A DNA stretch of 64,000 bases, taken from positions 136,729,106 to 136,793,105 of the forward strand of contig NC_090447.1 of the NCBI RefSeq assembly GCF_031143425.1. Direction: 5' to 3'. This document shows positions 20,490 through 32,611 of the stretch, piece by piece. Source of the DNA: Pleurodeles waltl. Lineage: Eukaryota > Chordata > Amphibia > Caudata > Salamandridae. Every line of letters begins with the position of its first letter. Positions within the stretch are counted from its first letter, which is position 1. The notes below the pieces were generated by a model, which ran no database searches, was not told where the DNA came from, and saw nothing but the letters and a program-made list of their open reading frames with translations. The translations under genes were made by a program, and so were the position numbers.

Positions 20490-22010
20490 GGCCCCATAAA
20501 GGCATCCCATTTCACAAATGAGGAGTTGCGGCTCATGGTGAAGGAAATAGTCAGGGTAGAGCCACAGCTGTTTGGAGCACAGATCCAGTAGATATCCATT
20601 GCAAGGAAGATGGAGTTATGGCGGGGAATTGTGGTCAGGGTGAACGCCAGGATACAGCATCCAAGAGCAAGGGACGACATCAGGAAGATTTGGAAGACCT
20701 ATGGGGGTACATTCCATGGCAGCAAGGCACCAGCTCACCATAAAGAGGACTGGCAGTGGACCCCTACCTCCTCACCCACAGCTCACTGCATGCGAGGAGC
20801 AAGTCTTGGCATTACTGCATCCTGAGGGACTCACTAGAGTAGCCACAGGACTGGACTCTGGTAAGTCAACATTTACTACTTATCACTCCCCATACCTGCA
20901 TGCCATCTCACACCCTCACCCCACTCCCATCACTCCACTCCATCCCACACACTGCACCTACACATATGACTAACCCCAATGCCAAGCCCTGCATGCCATA
21001 CCAATGCATGGACAGCCCTCCCAGCCCTGCATGGACACCCATCACCAAAGCATGCACAGCATGGAGAACTAACAAGCACACAGTACACCACCATACACAA
21101 ACAAAGGTGGCAGGGAAAAAGCAACGATAGAGGGGAAGAAAGGGATGTACAATATGTCACAGGCATGAAGCATAATACATCACTGACATCCACACTGGTG
21201 CCCAGCTAATCTCAGTGGAGAGGAGGTGCCACAACTATCCAGTCCCCCAACAGAAGATGCCCCCAGTGATTGCAGCAACTCTGGACGTCAGGATCTGGAT
21301 CAACAACCTGGCCCATCAGGGACCACTGGTAAGTTGGTCACCCCAGCCCACACACAGCCCACCACAGAGCCTCCCCTATAAGTTACCAAAACCACAGCAC
21401 CGTCCCAGCGTCCCCACACCTCTGTCTCGATCAGCAGTGTGCCCACCTGTACAGGGTCCACACCTCATTCCCAAGACAATCAGGGATGTGGGGTCAGTGG
21501 CAGTGGGCACACCGTTCAGGAGACAGGGGCACAGGGCAACAGGGACAGTGGGAGGACCGCTGTGCACCATGGGAGGACAGGCCCAGGAAACCGACTCTCC
21601 AGGATGCACTCACTAATGAGCTGGGTGCCTACCAACAATCCCAGGACACTATGGGCCAGATCCTGAACAACATGCAGGAGAACAAGCGCCTACAGGAGGA
21701 ACAGCATAAGCAGATGAGGGAGGACTTGCAGGCCCTCAACACCACCATGTTCTCCATAGCAGGGGTGCTGGCAGACATGGCCAACATCATAAGGGAATGG
21801 ACTGCAAAGCAGTGGGCCCCTACCACTTGCTTGTCTATTGACCAGCCCACCACATCGGCTGCAGTTAGTGGACAGGAGGCCCCACCGCAGGACCCACAGG
21901 CCACCAGCACTCCGCCCCCTGCAGAAGGTGAACCACCCCACAAACGTTACCTTAGAACCAGACAGAAGCCAGAGACACTTGCCAAGACCAAGACAACCGT
22001 CCGGAAATGA
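20490..22010 (+). pseudogene. Harbinger Myb/SANT-like protein 1 (copy B), broken
   Basis: Counterpart of 91-1123. Exon 1 (to 20860, donor g|gtaagtc) encodes FTNEELRLMVKEIVRVEPQL, then a stop TAG at 20589-20591, then SIARKMELWRGIVVRVNAR and, after a frame change near 20700, MAARHQLTIKRTGSG. Exon 2 starts at 21216 after ctcag and encodes SPPTEDAPSDCSNSG, the same linker as copy A. The C-terminal half (21486-22010) is open and holds a coiled coil (NNMQENKRLQEEQHKQMRED) and a basic tail ending at TGA. It shows the exon structure that copy A has lost. Confidence 0.75.
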
Positions 22011-22489
22011 GACTCTCCTAATTGTCCCCCTTGTGTCCCACCCTGTCACCTTGTCCACTTTGAACTGCCTTTGCTCGCCTTCCTATGGCACCTTGGACAC
22101 TGGACCTGTGCTATAATCAAACTTCAACAGTACCATGGACTTTTCCTCCATAATCCTATTCCATTGCATTTTCAGTCACTTATTTGCACTACGATAAACA
22201 CCCTTGAACACAATTTGATTGACACTGTTTCATGTTTTGAAAATGTGTATTTGTGGGAACAGTCAAGTGCAAGTGATCTGAACACTGTGATAGCATACAA
22301 ATAATGAACTGTAACTGTCTGTAATAATCACATCAGGACATTGTTGTCATAGCACCACCATCTGGAAAATCAGAAGCCATATGTGACAGTAAGTTGAGAT
22401 GCAAAAGAGGTGAATGCCATCATGCTACAGCCACACAGATAAATAATCAGAGTAATGGTCAGTTCCACTGTCTCACCTGTGTGTCATTG

Positions 22490-22866
22490 GAAGTATTGTT
22501 GTATAACTGATGTTCTGCTGTCCTCATCCTAATCCTCTGCCTCCTCATCCTCACTGTCCTCATGGTCCACTGCTGCCACAGGGTCATCTCTAGTCCCCTC
22601 CTCCTGCCAAAAATGCACATGTCATCTGAGGGCCAGGTTGTGCAACATGCCAGTACTATCTGGCAGACCTTTCGGGGTGAGTAGCACAGGGATCCACCTG
22701 TCAGATGGAGGCACCTGAACCTGGCCTTCAGGAGGCCGAAGTTCCGCTCGATTATTCTTCTGGTTCACCCATGTGCCTCATTATAACGGTCCTCAGCCCA
22801 TGTCCTGGCATTCCTCACAGGGGTCAGGAGCCACAATAGGTTTGGGTAGTCAGAGTCACTTGCAAG
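22490..22866 (-). pseudogene. Harbinger transposase terminal exon (copy B)
   Basis: Minus-strand reading DSDYPNLLWLLTPVRNART, then AEDRYNEAHG, an in-frame stop, and RRIIERNFGLLKARFRCLHL with SPRKVCQIVLACC. It matches the last exon of copy A closely. The exon sits just inside an acceptor-like site near 22863, and upstream exons are absent. Confidence 0.75.
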
Positions 22867-22929
22867 TATTGAGGGACAACATTTAGCCTTACACAATCCT
22901 ATGGGGAGAACATCTGAAGGCATACTGCA

Positions 22930-24665
22930 AGAAAACAGGGCTTATCGCAGAGCCCCCCTAACTTTTTCCCCCATTTTTCACTTTTTACTGGTGTTTTCCT
23001 GACTCTGATGGTGCCCTGGGTACTGCTAACCAGTCCCAGGGCCCGTGCTCTGTGTAAAATCAGTATGCAAATTATGATAATTATAATTGGCTAAGTCAAC
23101 CTACCTATAAGTCCCTAGAATATGGTAGGGCATGTAGGTTTAGGGACCCCTGCATAGGTAGTGTACCCATAGGTGCACTGCTGAGGTGCCCAGTGTCATT
23201 TTAAACGCAGGCCTGACTTGCTGGTTGCTTTTAAATTGAAGTTGCATGCAATTTTGACTTTGGAATTAAAAGTAGTTCTAAAGCCTTAAACTACCTTATT
23301 TTTAAATATAAGTCACCCCTAAGGTGTGCCCTATGTGCCCCTAGGGCTGGGTGTCATGTAACTAAAAGCGGGGGGACTTTATAAAAATAGTTCTATAAGC
23401 CCTGGTGAGGAAAAACAGCCAAATTTGTGTTTCCCTCACTGTAGTGAATGGCCTCCATAGGCTAGAATTGGGAGACTTTACTTCAATTTTAAAAGTCCCC
23501 TTAAGTAACAGATACCACAAGTTTGGCATCAAATTAATTGTTATAATAAATCCCACAACTTCCAGTTGTTGGATTTACTATAACTTGTTCAGGTAAAGAG
23601 TTTTTAACTTTACCTGAAAAGTTGCCAACTTCAGCCCTGCAGTGTTTTTGCTGCTTTGCTCTGATTGGCCAGCCTCTGGCAGCCTGGCCAGGCTGCTTGA
23701 TGAGGTGAAGTGGCCTGGCTCAACACAAAGAAAAGAGATGTGCCTAGGGGAGGAGATCTCCCCTCAGCAGATGGGGAAGTAGGAAGGTGGGGGGACTACC
23801 AAACTGGTCTTCAAAGGCAGGGAAGGACATTCAGAGCAACCCAGTAACACCCTCACACCCTCACATCTTAGATTAGGAGAGGGCAGGAGAGGGGTGTGTT
23901 TAGGATTTTTAGCCACACCAGTGGGTGGGCTCAGCCAGATGTAACCTCCAAAAATCACTTGATGGATTTTTGAGGAATGTTGCTCCCTGGGATTGATTTT
24001 TGCCACACTTCCCAGGAAGTGGTCATCACAGGGGGAAGGTCCCTGCCCCTGATTGGAGAACCAGGACCCTCCTGTTTTTCACCCAGGAGCAAGGATAGAA
24101 CTGGCAGACCTGCACCCACACCTCAGTTCCCTACCAAATCCCTATCAGATACCAACAAGGAAAAACTACAGAGGAAGAAGGACTGCCCTGCTGGACACCT
24201 TGCCTGCACCTGGACACTAGACTGGACCTGCACCAGCTGCACACTTGGGTTTCACCACAAGAGGGACTTTGCCTGGCTTCATCTGGTTCAAGGAGGGACT
24301 CCCTGTTTGCTACAGGTGAAAACCTGCTAACCATAGTCCCCTGCACCAACTCCTGAAGAAACCAACCAACTGACCACTGTCCAGTGGCCAAAAAGGAGTT
24401 TGTTGCAGGTGCATTCTGGGGAGTTATAGTCCGTACCCCTCAAGGAGCACCTCAGAGCTTCTGGAACCTTGGGGTGAACTGTGGACCATGAAGGAACCTT
24501 AAAAGAACCTCTGGAAGAAGAACCAAAAGATTGGAGAACTTTGGAGAACTTTTGGAAAAAAACTCTATAGAGGGAACGACTCACCGTGGTAACTCTAGCC
24601 GGCTTGCCTCAACCGTGACCCGGCCTGACTTGCAGGTCCATCCGGTGAAGAAAATCTAAAAAAAA
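22930..24665. repeat. Unclassified interspersed repeat, about 1.7 kb, LTR-like
   Basis: No coding frame. The sequence has a moderately AT-rich first half with repeated tataagtcacccctaagg-type phrases and a GC-richer second half of pro/threonine-like caccaactcctgaag text. It interrupts Harbinger copy B on the left and abuts a Harbinger end at 24674. Its general build resembles 26930-28370, which may be a distant relative. Its class is not established. Confidence 0.35.
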
Positions 24666-24673
24666 GTGACTAT

Positions 24674-25455
24674 GGTGGTCATTACAACCCTGGCGGACGG
24701 TGTTAAAGCGGCGGTAAGACCGCCAACAGATCGGCGGTAAACAAAAATGGAATTATGACCGTGGCGGAAAGCGCCAACAAAGACAGCCAGTTTAACACTC
24801 AGACCGCCACGGTGGTACAGACAAACAGCGCGGCGGTCACCGCCAACAGACAGGCGGAGGACAATGTACCGCCCACAGTATCACAACCTACCAATCCGCC
24901 ACCTTTTCCCGGGCGGATTCACCGCGGATAAAAACACGGCGGAAACAACCATTTCAAAGGGAAAACGCTCACCTCTACACACTCCACAAGGAAAGAGGGC
25001 ACCATGGAGCCGGAACTCCATATTCTGCCAGCGCTAGTCTTCCTGCTCCTATACGAGGATCATCAACGCCGGCGGCGAAGACCACGGTGATTACTGCACC
25101 TATTACATAGGGGAGGGGGAGGCAAAAACACAGGGACACACACAACCAACATCCCAACCCCCACCCCGACCCTCACCCACTACAACATACACACCAATGC
25201 ATATCTATACATTACAGTAACACCCCCCAACCCCCACGGAAGAATGCAAAGACAAAAGGAAATTAGTTGAACCATTGTAATATATCAAAATACAGTAAGC
25301 AAATATATACATATATATATATACACAATAAACAAAGTATACACCACGATTAGTAGTGCAGGTATTGCACCATTCATAGTCCGTGGACCACTGGGCCCAA
25401 AATGCATGGGCGAGGCCCACACAAGATACCCGATCAAAACGGAGAGAACACTGCA
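24674..25455 (-). mobile_element. Harbinger right arm in inverted orientation
   Basis: Starts with the terminal repeat ggtggtcattacaaccctgg after TAT and is the reverse complement of 7196-8064 of copy A, including the conserved segment ggagccggaactccat / tcctgctcctatacgagg (25009-25060) and the AT-rich stretch near 25260-25340. It stops abruptly near 25455, where copy A continues. It is a fragment of a copy inserted in the opposite direction to copy B. Confidence 0.75.
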
Positions 25456-25493
25456 GGGGCGGTCGCCACCCTGCTGACGACCTCTCCACCAGC

Positions 25494-26046
25494 CCCCATT
25501 ATAACTTTCCCACTGGGCTGACTGGCGGAAACCAAGGTTTCCACCAGTCAGTCCAGTGGGAAAGTGGCGGCAGCATTATCACTGTCTCATTATTGAGAAG
25601 GCGTCAATGCTGCTGCAAGCAGGGGGCACCAGCACCCACAAAATACACACTGTCTGCATAGTAGACAGTGCGCATTTCAAGGGTCCTGGGGAAGGGGATC
25701 ACTGCACTGCCCATGCCCAAGTCATGGGTAGTGCAGGGGCCCCCCTGTGGCCCCACACATCTGTTCTCTGTCAGCCTTTTCATGGCAGTTGTACTGCCAT
25801 GAAAGGCTGGCAGAGAAAAAGGTTGTAATCAGCAGGTTGGCACTGACTCAAGCACGGCCCTGGCTGATTACAACCTGCACCCTCTGCCAGTCCATCGGGA
25901 TCTCTGATCCTTGCAAGGACGGTGGTAGGTTACCAGGTCTGTCCACCAACCTCTTAATGTGGCAATCAGAGCACCGCAACAACGGCAGTCTGACTGCCAT
26001 CACAGTATTAAAGGTCCTTAGAACACCAATGTCGTCATAAGGCCCT
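25494..26046. mobile_element. Harbinger-type MITE made of serial hairpins
   Basis: The left end (cccccattataactttcccactggg) and the reverse complement of the right end (gggccttatgacgacattgg) fit the Harbinger terminal pattern loosely. Inside are strong local hairpins: ggcggaaacc..ggtttccacc (25523-25546), tgcactgccc..gggtagtgca (25701-25735), cagccttttcatggcag..ctgccatgaaaggctg (25776-25812), and gttgtaatcagc..gctgattacaac (25823-25876). The order and the words match the MITE at 3186-3814. No target duplication is visible. Confidence 0.55.
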
Positions 26047-26109
26047 ACATCTTCTTTGGCCAAAGTACAGCAAATACCAACTAGCAACTTGTCCCAGTCC
26101 TCAAACACA

Positions 26110-26621
26110 TCTCACACCACTGTTTCATGAACTCTGTCTATTGGAATTAAAATAACATTCTCTGGTTGTTGAATATAGAGGACCAATGACATTGTATAAG
26201 AGAAAATATTCACACCACATGTATCAGAGAGGCCCGGGCTGTCTTATGCCACAGGCATTTGGGATTAGTGCCCCTTCTCATTTCCATGGTCTTACAGGCA
26301 TATAATATACCCTGCACATGTACTTAAACATGATGAGGCACATCCAAGCTGGAATCACTGATTGCCTGGCAGCCATTCTAGCCTCATCCACTCTTCCTTG
26401 TCCAGTTCACCCAACTCCTGCTCCCATCTTTCTCTTAGGGCTTCAAAAGAATCAGACAATGTATTGCCAGAGCAATATGGAGTTGAGAAACCCCCCTTAC
26501 TCATGGTTGCCTCCATAATGAGTTGGGACTTCAACAGGTTTAATTCTGGAATGGGGTTCAGGCTAACTTTAGCTCTTTCCAGCAAATGTCTCAATTGCAG
26601 ATGGGAACGATTTTTTACCAA
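26110..26621 (-). pseudogene. L1-like LINE ORF2 C-terminal fragment
   Basis: Minus strand: a stretch SFEALRERWEQELGELDKEE in 26355-26621 and, further along, TNPKCLWHKTARASLIHVV with LIQCHWSSIF resemble the C-terminal part of L1-type ORF2 proteins, where a Cys/His-rich segment (C-x-W-x9-H) sits before an aromatic motif. It carries no RT and has stops and frame changes. The L1 label is by eye and less certain than the LINE label. Confidence 0.5.
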
Positions 26622-26929
26622 GAAGGCTTGAATTCCTCAAACATGTACTCAAACGTCAGTGTTGGAAATGATCATCTTTTGTGTGTATGACTGTTGTTGC
26701 TGGTTTTTGTTGACTGTATGTTCTTTATCCCATTCTAAATAGTGGTAAAACGACTGTACTCCCCTTTCCAACATGATAACATTGGGTCATCCCTGAATAA
26801 TTTGTTTAACTTACCTATAGCTTCCTAGTATATGATACAAATTGTACCAGGGCCTTCAAGTTGAATGTCACTAGTGAAATGAAGCACCTGTTGCACCACC
26901 TAGTGCAGTGTCAATGTGAACGCTACTAC

Positions 26930-28370
26930 AGGACTACCATTCATAAATTGTCTGTGCAGTTTTAAACTAAAAAATTTGACCTGTCAAAATAACCCCCTTT
27001 CACAGGTCAAAACCTTGCTTTTATACATTAATAAGTTACCCCTGAGTAGGCCTTATAGCCCATAAGTCACGGTGCATGGTATTTTAAAATGGGACATATA
27101 CAAGTTTAATGTTACAAACGTCCTTAGAGTAAAAAAGGCCCAAAAGCTATTTTCACTCTAGCAAGTCTTGTTGTTTCATAGGCAGCGTAGCGATGCAATA
27201 TTAAATCTAAAAATATTATCTCTATCTAGGAAACAGCGACACACTTCATTCTTGATCTTTTTGAAATATTTATTTCAAGACCAATTCACTGCTAAAGTCA
27301 GATTTTAAAATATTCTTGAACATGCACTTTAAGAAAGTTGCTTTTTCCCTACCTAAAGCCTCTAGAGACACATTTGTGTTAGGTCTAACTGTCACGTGGC
27401 AACTGAACAGTCTCCTTGCTGAGGTGTTACACTGCTCCCAAAGCAGGACAATGCCCTTCCGTTTGGGGAGATGTGTCTGTTCCTCTGGCTGGATGGCCTG
27501 TGCCAGGAACTTAATTAACTTCAATGAGGCCCATCTTGACACAAGCAAATGCCAGCCGACACCTGAGCAGGCCTTCCTTTTTTTCCCCTGTCAGGCAGGC
27601 ACCAATCCCGGTAGTAGAGGAGCTGCCCCTAGAGTTGGCTTAGAGGGACCTTAAAGGAGTGTTTTTTTGTGTTCAGGGAGGGAAGGTTCTGTAATCTTGG
27701 CTTTACATAGCAAGGGGCACTTGGGAGTGTTTGCAGTAGGGCACACAGGAAAAGGTTAGGATTATCCCTGAGAATGTTTACCTCATTGGTTAGAGAGTGG
27801 CAAGGAGTTTCCCCCAACCACAAATAGGTAGGTAGGTGGGTGCCACACAAATATTTGACATCACCTGTTCCTTCATCAGATCGCTGTCTGGGCCTGCAGA
27901 AGAACAGAAGAGAACTGGATCTACTGTTGGGCCTGTGGGTGAACAGAAGACACCTGGCCCTGCTGTCTGTAATCTGAGAAGAGCCTAGAAGACTGGACCT
28001 GATCTTTCTCTTGAACCCAGGACAAGGATGTGGACTCCAAGGGTCTTAAGGCTGACCTTTGTTCAAGTTATGGGAAGGCAACAACTTCCAACCTTACTAG
28101 TTCTAAATGCCCCTCACCGTGCCTGGCTGCTGGCCTCTGCTGGAGTGAGTCGTGACCCCCAAGTGCTTTTCCTAATTCCAATACTGTTGGCTATGCCAAA
28201 GTGTACTCCTCCTATCATGTTGCTACTCAGCCAAAGATTTAACAGCCTTTGTGGAGCAGCAAATCTGATTCTGTTCAGGCCTCATGGAGCCCCTTTGCTT
28301 CAGCCTGCAACCTTGCCCCACTGGAAGAATCTGATCTGTTCAAAAGTGCGTAAGGACCTGATTTAGACCA
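26930..28370. repeat. Unclassified interspersed repeat, LTR-like
   Basis: No gene found. The text (gggccttatagcccataagt region, then ctggatggcctgtgcc, then ggacctgatctttctcttga) resembles the repeat at 22930-24665 in layout. The borders are not determined. Confidence 0.3.
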
Positions 28371-28938
28371 TGACAGGAGTTCCATCTTCCCTCCAGGGCA
28401 GCAGTTTCAAGTACCCTGTCAAGCTGATGGAATTCCAGCTGTCGCATATAGATATATGATGGCTGAAACTCCATTACGTCGAAAGAGTGTAGTCCATCAT
28501 GTAAGTGGATTCCTGCTGCTGATGCGGTAGACTACCTTGCTGGCTAACAGTCCTCCATTGCCTTTAGGGTGCCAGGATTGCCCAAGCATATTTAGATTTC
28601 ACTGTTGTGCTGGTATTGTTCTAGTGGTGGATTTCTGATGGCAGAAGTCTGTGGTGGGACCCACTCAACACTGTACTATGTCAGTGGCTATTGGATGGAT
28701 TCCAGCAGGACACACTGGATGTCTTTTGACTAACTAATTACACCTGTATACAACACTATAAAACACATTTAATTTCAAACCATGATCCTTTGCCATTTCA
28801 CTGCACAACACCATTTTGCTACTGAATTTGCCACACAGAAGTCAGGTTATTTTCTTTTTTCCCCACTTTTTTCAGTTGTTTTTCTTTTTTCCCCTTAATT
28901 TATGGGTCCTCTATTACATTCAATTTTATATATTCATA

Positions 28939-31333
28939 ATGGTAGGGAGGAGACATCCCTGTTTTAAAGCAGGAGAATTGTCATTCATGGTGGATGAAAT
29001 CATTAGAGTAGAACCACAATTGTTTGGAGCCCAGGTACAAAATTCAGCCATATCTAAGAAAAGTCAAATGTGGGCCAGAGTTGTTGACAGGGTGAATGCT
29101 GTTGCAAACAACTGCGCACACAGGAGGAAATTAGGAAGAGGTGGAACAACATGCGTGGGGTATGTAATCCCTGGCCTCCAGGTGTCACATGGAGGCCCAG
29201 AGGACTGGTGGTGTTACTCTTAGACACCCTTACAATTTTTTCCCTGGGAGGAGAAGGTTTAGCAGATCCTATATTCTGAAGGCTTGACAGGAATCCCCGG
29301 TTGAGTAGAGACTGGAAAGTTACATTTTTGAATGTCTCACTAAACATAAATGTCATTTCTAGTCTTAATATATCAGTTGTTAATGTGTTTTGCATCTTTA
29401 TAAAACATATAAACCTAATTTAAAAAAATTCGCATCTATTGTTATCATCAAATTATTAGCATTATGGTACTATCTCTTATTTTACTACTGAGGCATATGT
29501 GTGGTCATTATGTGTGTTGTTCTTTATTGATCATTCCTAGCTTTTGCTTGTTTGTCTGCTTATTTGAATGAAGTTTGTTGTAGTTAAGGTAACTGGTTCA
29601 ATACTCCATCCGTTATACCATGAAGGAACGTTACCTGTGTTTTCTTATCTATTTACATATTTTACATATGTAATTATTTTGGAAATGTGTGTACATCTAC
29701 ACTGCATATATTGTACAAGGAATATCCAACTTACAATTTGTCAAGTGTTGTCAATGTTAAATTGAAATTACTACAACTAACATGATGCCTCGTTTTTGTA
29801 TCTGGAAAACAGTTTTTCAATGTGATGTTGGCCATTCTGTCTTTTCTTCTATATATGCACATTTATTAAAGTGTTATGCATTTGTCAATCTCTATTATAT
29901 GCTATGTATTAAAATGTCATTATTTTATTTTGTGTGTTGTCACCTTGTCATTTTTCTGAATTGATGTATTTGGTTTCACACATCATAGTATGTTGACCTA
30001 AACAATTTCCTCAATGTTATGTAGTATGCTGAAGTTGTAATGATAACAAATGTACTTTGCAATGTGTATATGATGACTAATGCTATAAATCCTACTAAGT
30101 TGTTCAATAGCCTGCATTTTAGCCTGCTGGGCATTGGAATGTTTTACTTCTCATTTCTCCTCTCTATTGTGTTGGGTTTAATGTGTGGTAGATGTTATGT
30201 ACACTTCCTAAGTAACCCTTTATTTTCAGGACATCTCTTCATCTGCTTTTTTAAAGTTTACATGTGTGTTATTCAACAGTTTCTGCAGTCACCAAAAAGC
30301 CACTGAAATGTCGAATCATACTATTAAGTATCTTTTTACTCTTAGGTTGCTTAGGTTGCTTCATATGTAGTTCAAAACACATATGATGTATAACCCAGAC
30401 TTTTACATTTTGGTTTTCATGTAATACATATTAGGTCCAACATCCACAGTACATGTACAACCATCTGCCACTAAGGATACCTCCATTCCAGACCAGGATC
30501 AAACCTTCAGTGAGGACTCCAGTCCTGCAAGTCTGGATGATGAGGTGCTGCCTGGTCCATCTGGTCTGTCAGCTCCAGTGAGCCTCACTCGGCCCATTCC
30601 CACACCTCATACCCCAGCTATTACCAAACCTCAGACTATGGGTACCTCTACCTCATGTGTCAAAAGGAACATCAACCTAATCTTGTGCCCCCCAGTCTTG
30701 GCTGTTATTGGGCCAACACCACCACCACCTCCAGTTCAGCCAGAACCCACTGGTTCAAGGGCACAGGCTAGTGGGGGTAGACTTCGTGGGAGGGAATCTG
30801 TGGGCCAGCAAAGTGAGACCACTGGGTTCCCTGTCACCCAGACCACCATTGACCATGTCGTAGGATCCCTACATCCTTCCTAAGACATGATGGCCCAGGT
30901 CCTTACAGAGCTCCAGGACATGAAGCAGATGCAGAGGTAGCACAATGTAGAGATGCAGAATCTAAGCTCTAATTTGTGCTCCTTGATTAGGGTACTGTTT
31001 GACATTTACGACCAAATGTATCAGGCTTTCCTAGCAATATCTACCCCTTTATGTGGCCCTACAACATCTGGGCCTGCCTCCGCCAAAGAAAGGGAGGCCC
31101 TGCCACAAGAAGAAACACATGTAACCTCCTCAGTCCCTGAAACCATGGATCCCACCCCCCCAAGAACGGACATTGATCCGGACCACCAGAAGAGGATGGC
31201 AAGACCTCCAGCACCACCAATAAGAGGTGCAAAACAAAATGTACTCCCGTGTATGACAACCATTCACTCTGGACTATTTTCTGGACACATTTACATTTTC
31301 AATGATAGTCGTATTTTGTGCTTTGGACTTTGA
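28939..31333 (+). pseudogene. Harbinger Myb/SANT-like protein 1 (copy C), old and broken
   Basis: The ATG at 28939 starts MVGRRHPCFKAGELSFMVDE, then IIRVEPQLFGAQVQNSAISK, VVDRVNAVANN and, after a one-base frame change near 29120, EEIRKRWNNMRG. Exon 1 ends at 29159 before gtatgt. After an intron of about 1.3 kb, exon 2 from 30435 encodes a Ser/Asp/Pro linker (SEDSSPASLDDEVLPGPSG), a stop at 30881, and a coiled coil with a Pro-rich tail (30953-31333). The same order of domains is seen in copies A and B, with much greater divergence and AT-richer codons, so this is an older copy. Confidence 0.7.
29160..30434 (+). other. AT-rich intron of Myb 1 copy C
   Basis: Runs from a gtatgt donor to a tattag acceptor. 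It is AT-rich, holds several short open frames without homology and no recognisable repeat. It is much longer than the corresponding 355-bp intron of copy B, so insertions are likely. Confidence 0.45.
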
Positions 31334-31719
31334 ACAATTTTGGATCTACAATAATAGTTTCATTCACCATTAATTGTTTTTGTTATCATCATGTTTCAGT
31401 TTATTTGTGTCTGCAAAATAAATAAATTAAAAGCCGACAAAGTCAAAGACTAGTGTTGTATTTCTTGTACCAATTTTTTTTCAGTTTCATTTCATCATTA
31501 TTTTGTAAATGCAAATAACAAAAAATAATAGTTTTTTAAACATTCTTGTGGGTTGTCTTCATCATATTTGCATAAATATGAAAGTACAACATATATAACA
31601 ATTCTAAAAGTCATATTTTCATAGACTTTGTTTGTCAAACTTTCTAAAAAATATATACAACCTAAGTGTAACCCTAGCACTCTGTATCATTTTTATATTT
31701 ACATTTCCAGACCTTTACT

Positions 31720-32110
31720 CAATGGAAAAACAGGATATAATCCTAAAATTCAGATTTAATAGCCAAGCTATTCTTGATTAATGTCTCACAACAGAATTCC
31801 CACATCAATAACACCAATTGTCAAAATCATTGCAGTACTACATGTTGTGGCCATAGGAGCATTCCTCTACATGGTGGCAGTATCTGGTGGAATGTCACAA
31901 CCAACTTTAAGTGATGTACCACAAAATGTTCTTTTTACAATGATGACACACATCGCTAGCTTCATACACTTATCACAAAATGAGGATTTTTTCAATTTGA
32001 AGGGAACTGAGCATTCTTTGGGTCAACTTGCACATGTTGTTGGAGTAATTTAAGCAGCACATATTGGCTTGGTAGCACAATTCAACAGAAAACAACTTTA
32101 ATGCAATCTT
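31720..32110 (+). pseudogene. Harbinger transposase N-terminal fragment in plus orientation
   Basis: A plus-strand frame (31781-32053) reads NRIPTSITPIVKIIAVLHVV, VSGGMSQPTLSDV and LGQLAHVVGVI, which match, in the opposite direction, the N-terminal part of the copy C transposase at 33040-33567 (RNPTAITPIVNIMAVLYFVA, FSGMSQPTF, IPHVVGAIDG). It stops at the first catalytic Asp (a stop codon follows VVGVI). It is a second, inverted piece of the same gene family inside copy C. Confidence 0.7.
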
Positions 32111-32611
32111 AAAAACTTCAATTTAATCACTGTGCAAGTTATCATTGTACACGATATGTACATTCAAAGTGTGTGTATCTTTCATATTTTCCCTTTCTAC
32201 TTTGCAACAGCAGCATGTAACTGCAAATGTCGCAACTTTGAAATGTCTAAATGAAGAAATGGTGAAGAAACCTAAAGCAGAATAACAACATCGAGTTATT
32301 AACATTACATGATAAAATTTACACATTACAAATGATAAATTATTAGGATACATTTACTAAGAACAATCAAAGATAAACAATGTAAATGAACACAGTAGTC
32401 AATGTGTCAAAACTGTGATCAACAAACACTTTTGGGCTGGACTTTCCTCAACTTCCCATTCCACCAAAAATTCAAGCACAGACTTTTATACTCATTATTA
32501 TTAAAAGGTTTAAGGTATTTAATGTACCACTATGTAACGATATGCTTACAGTAATGTGAAGATGTTTTCAATAACATCTTGACATATGTTGATTCCTTTC
32601 ACTTCGTCACT

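Larger units (their letters stand above)
19920..22920 (+). mobile_element. Harbinger copy B, left end to transposase terminal exon
   Basis: The left terminus ggccctcattataacattgg at 19920 shares the TCATTATAAC-x-x-TGGCGG pattern with the ends at 24674 and 8064, after a TTA triplet. Inside are the first Myb gene (+) and the last transposase exon (-). The element is cut at about 22.9 kb by an unrelated repeat, so the first transposase exon, second Myb gene and right end are missing. Confidence 0.7.
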
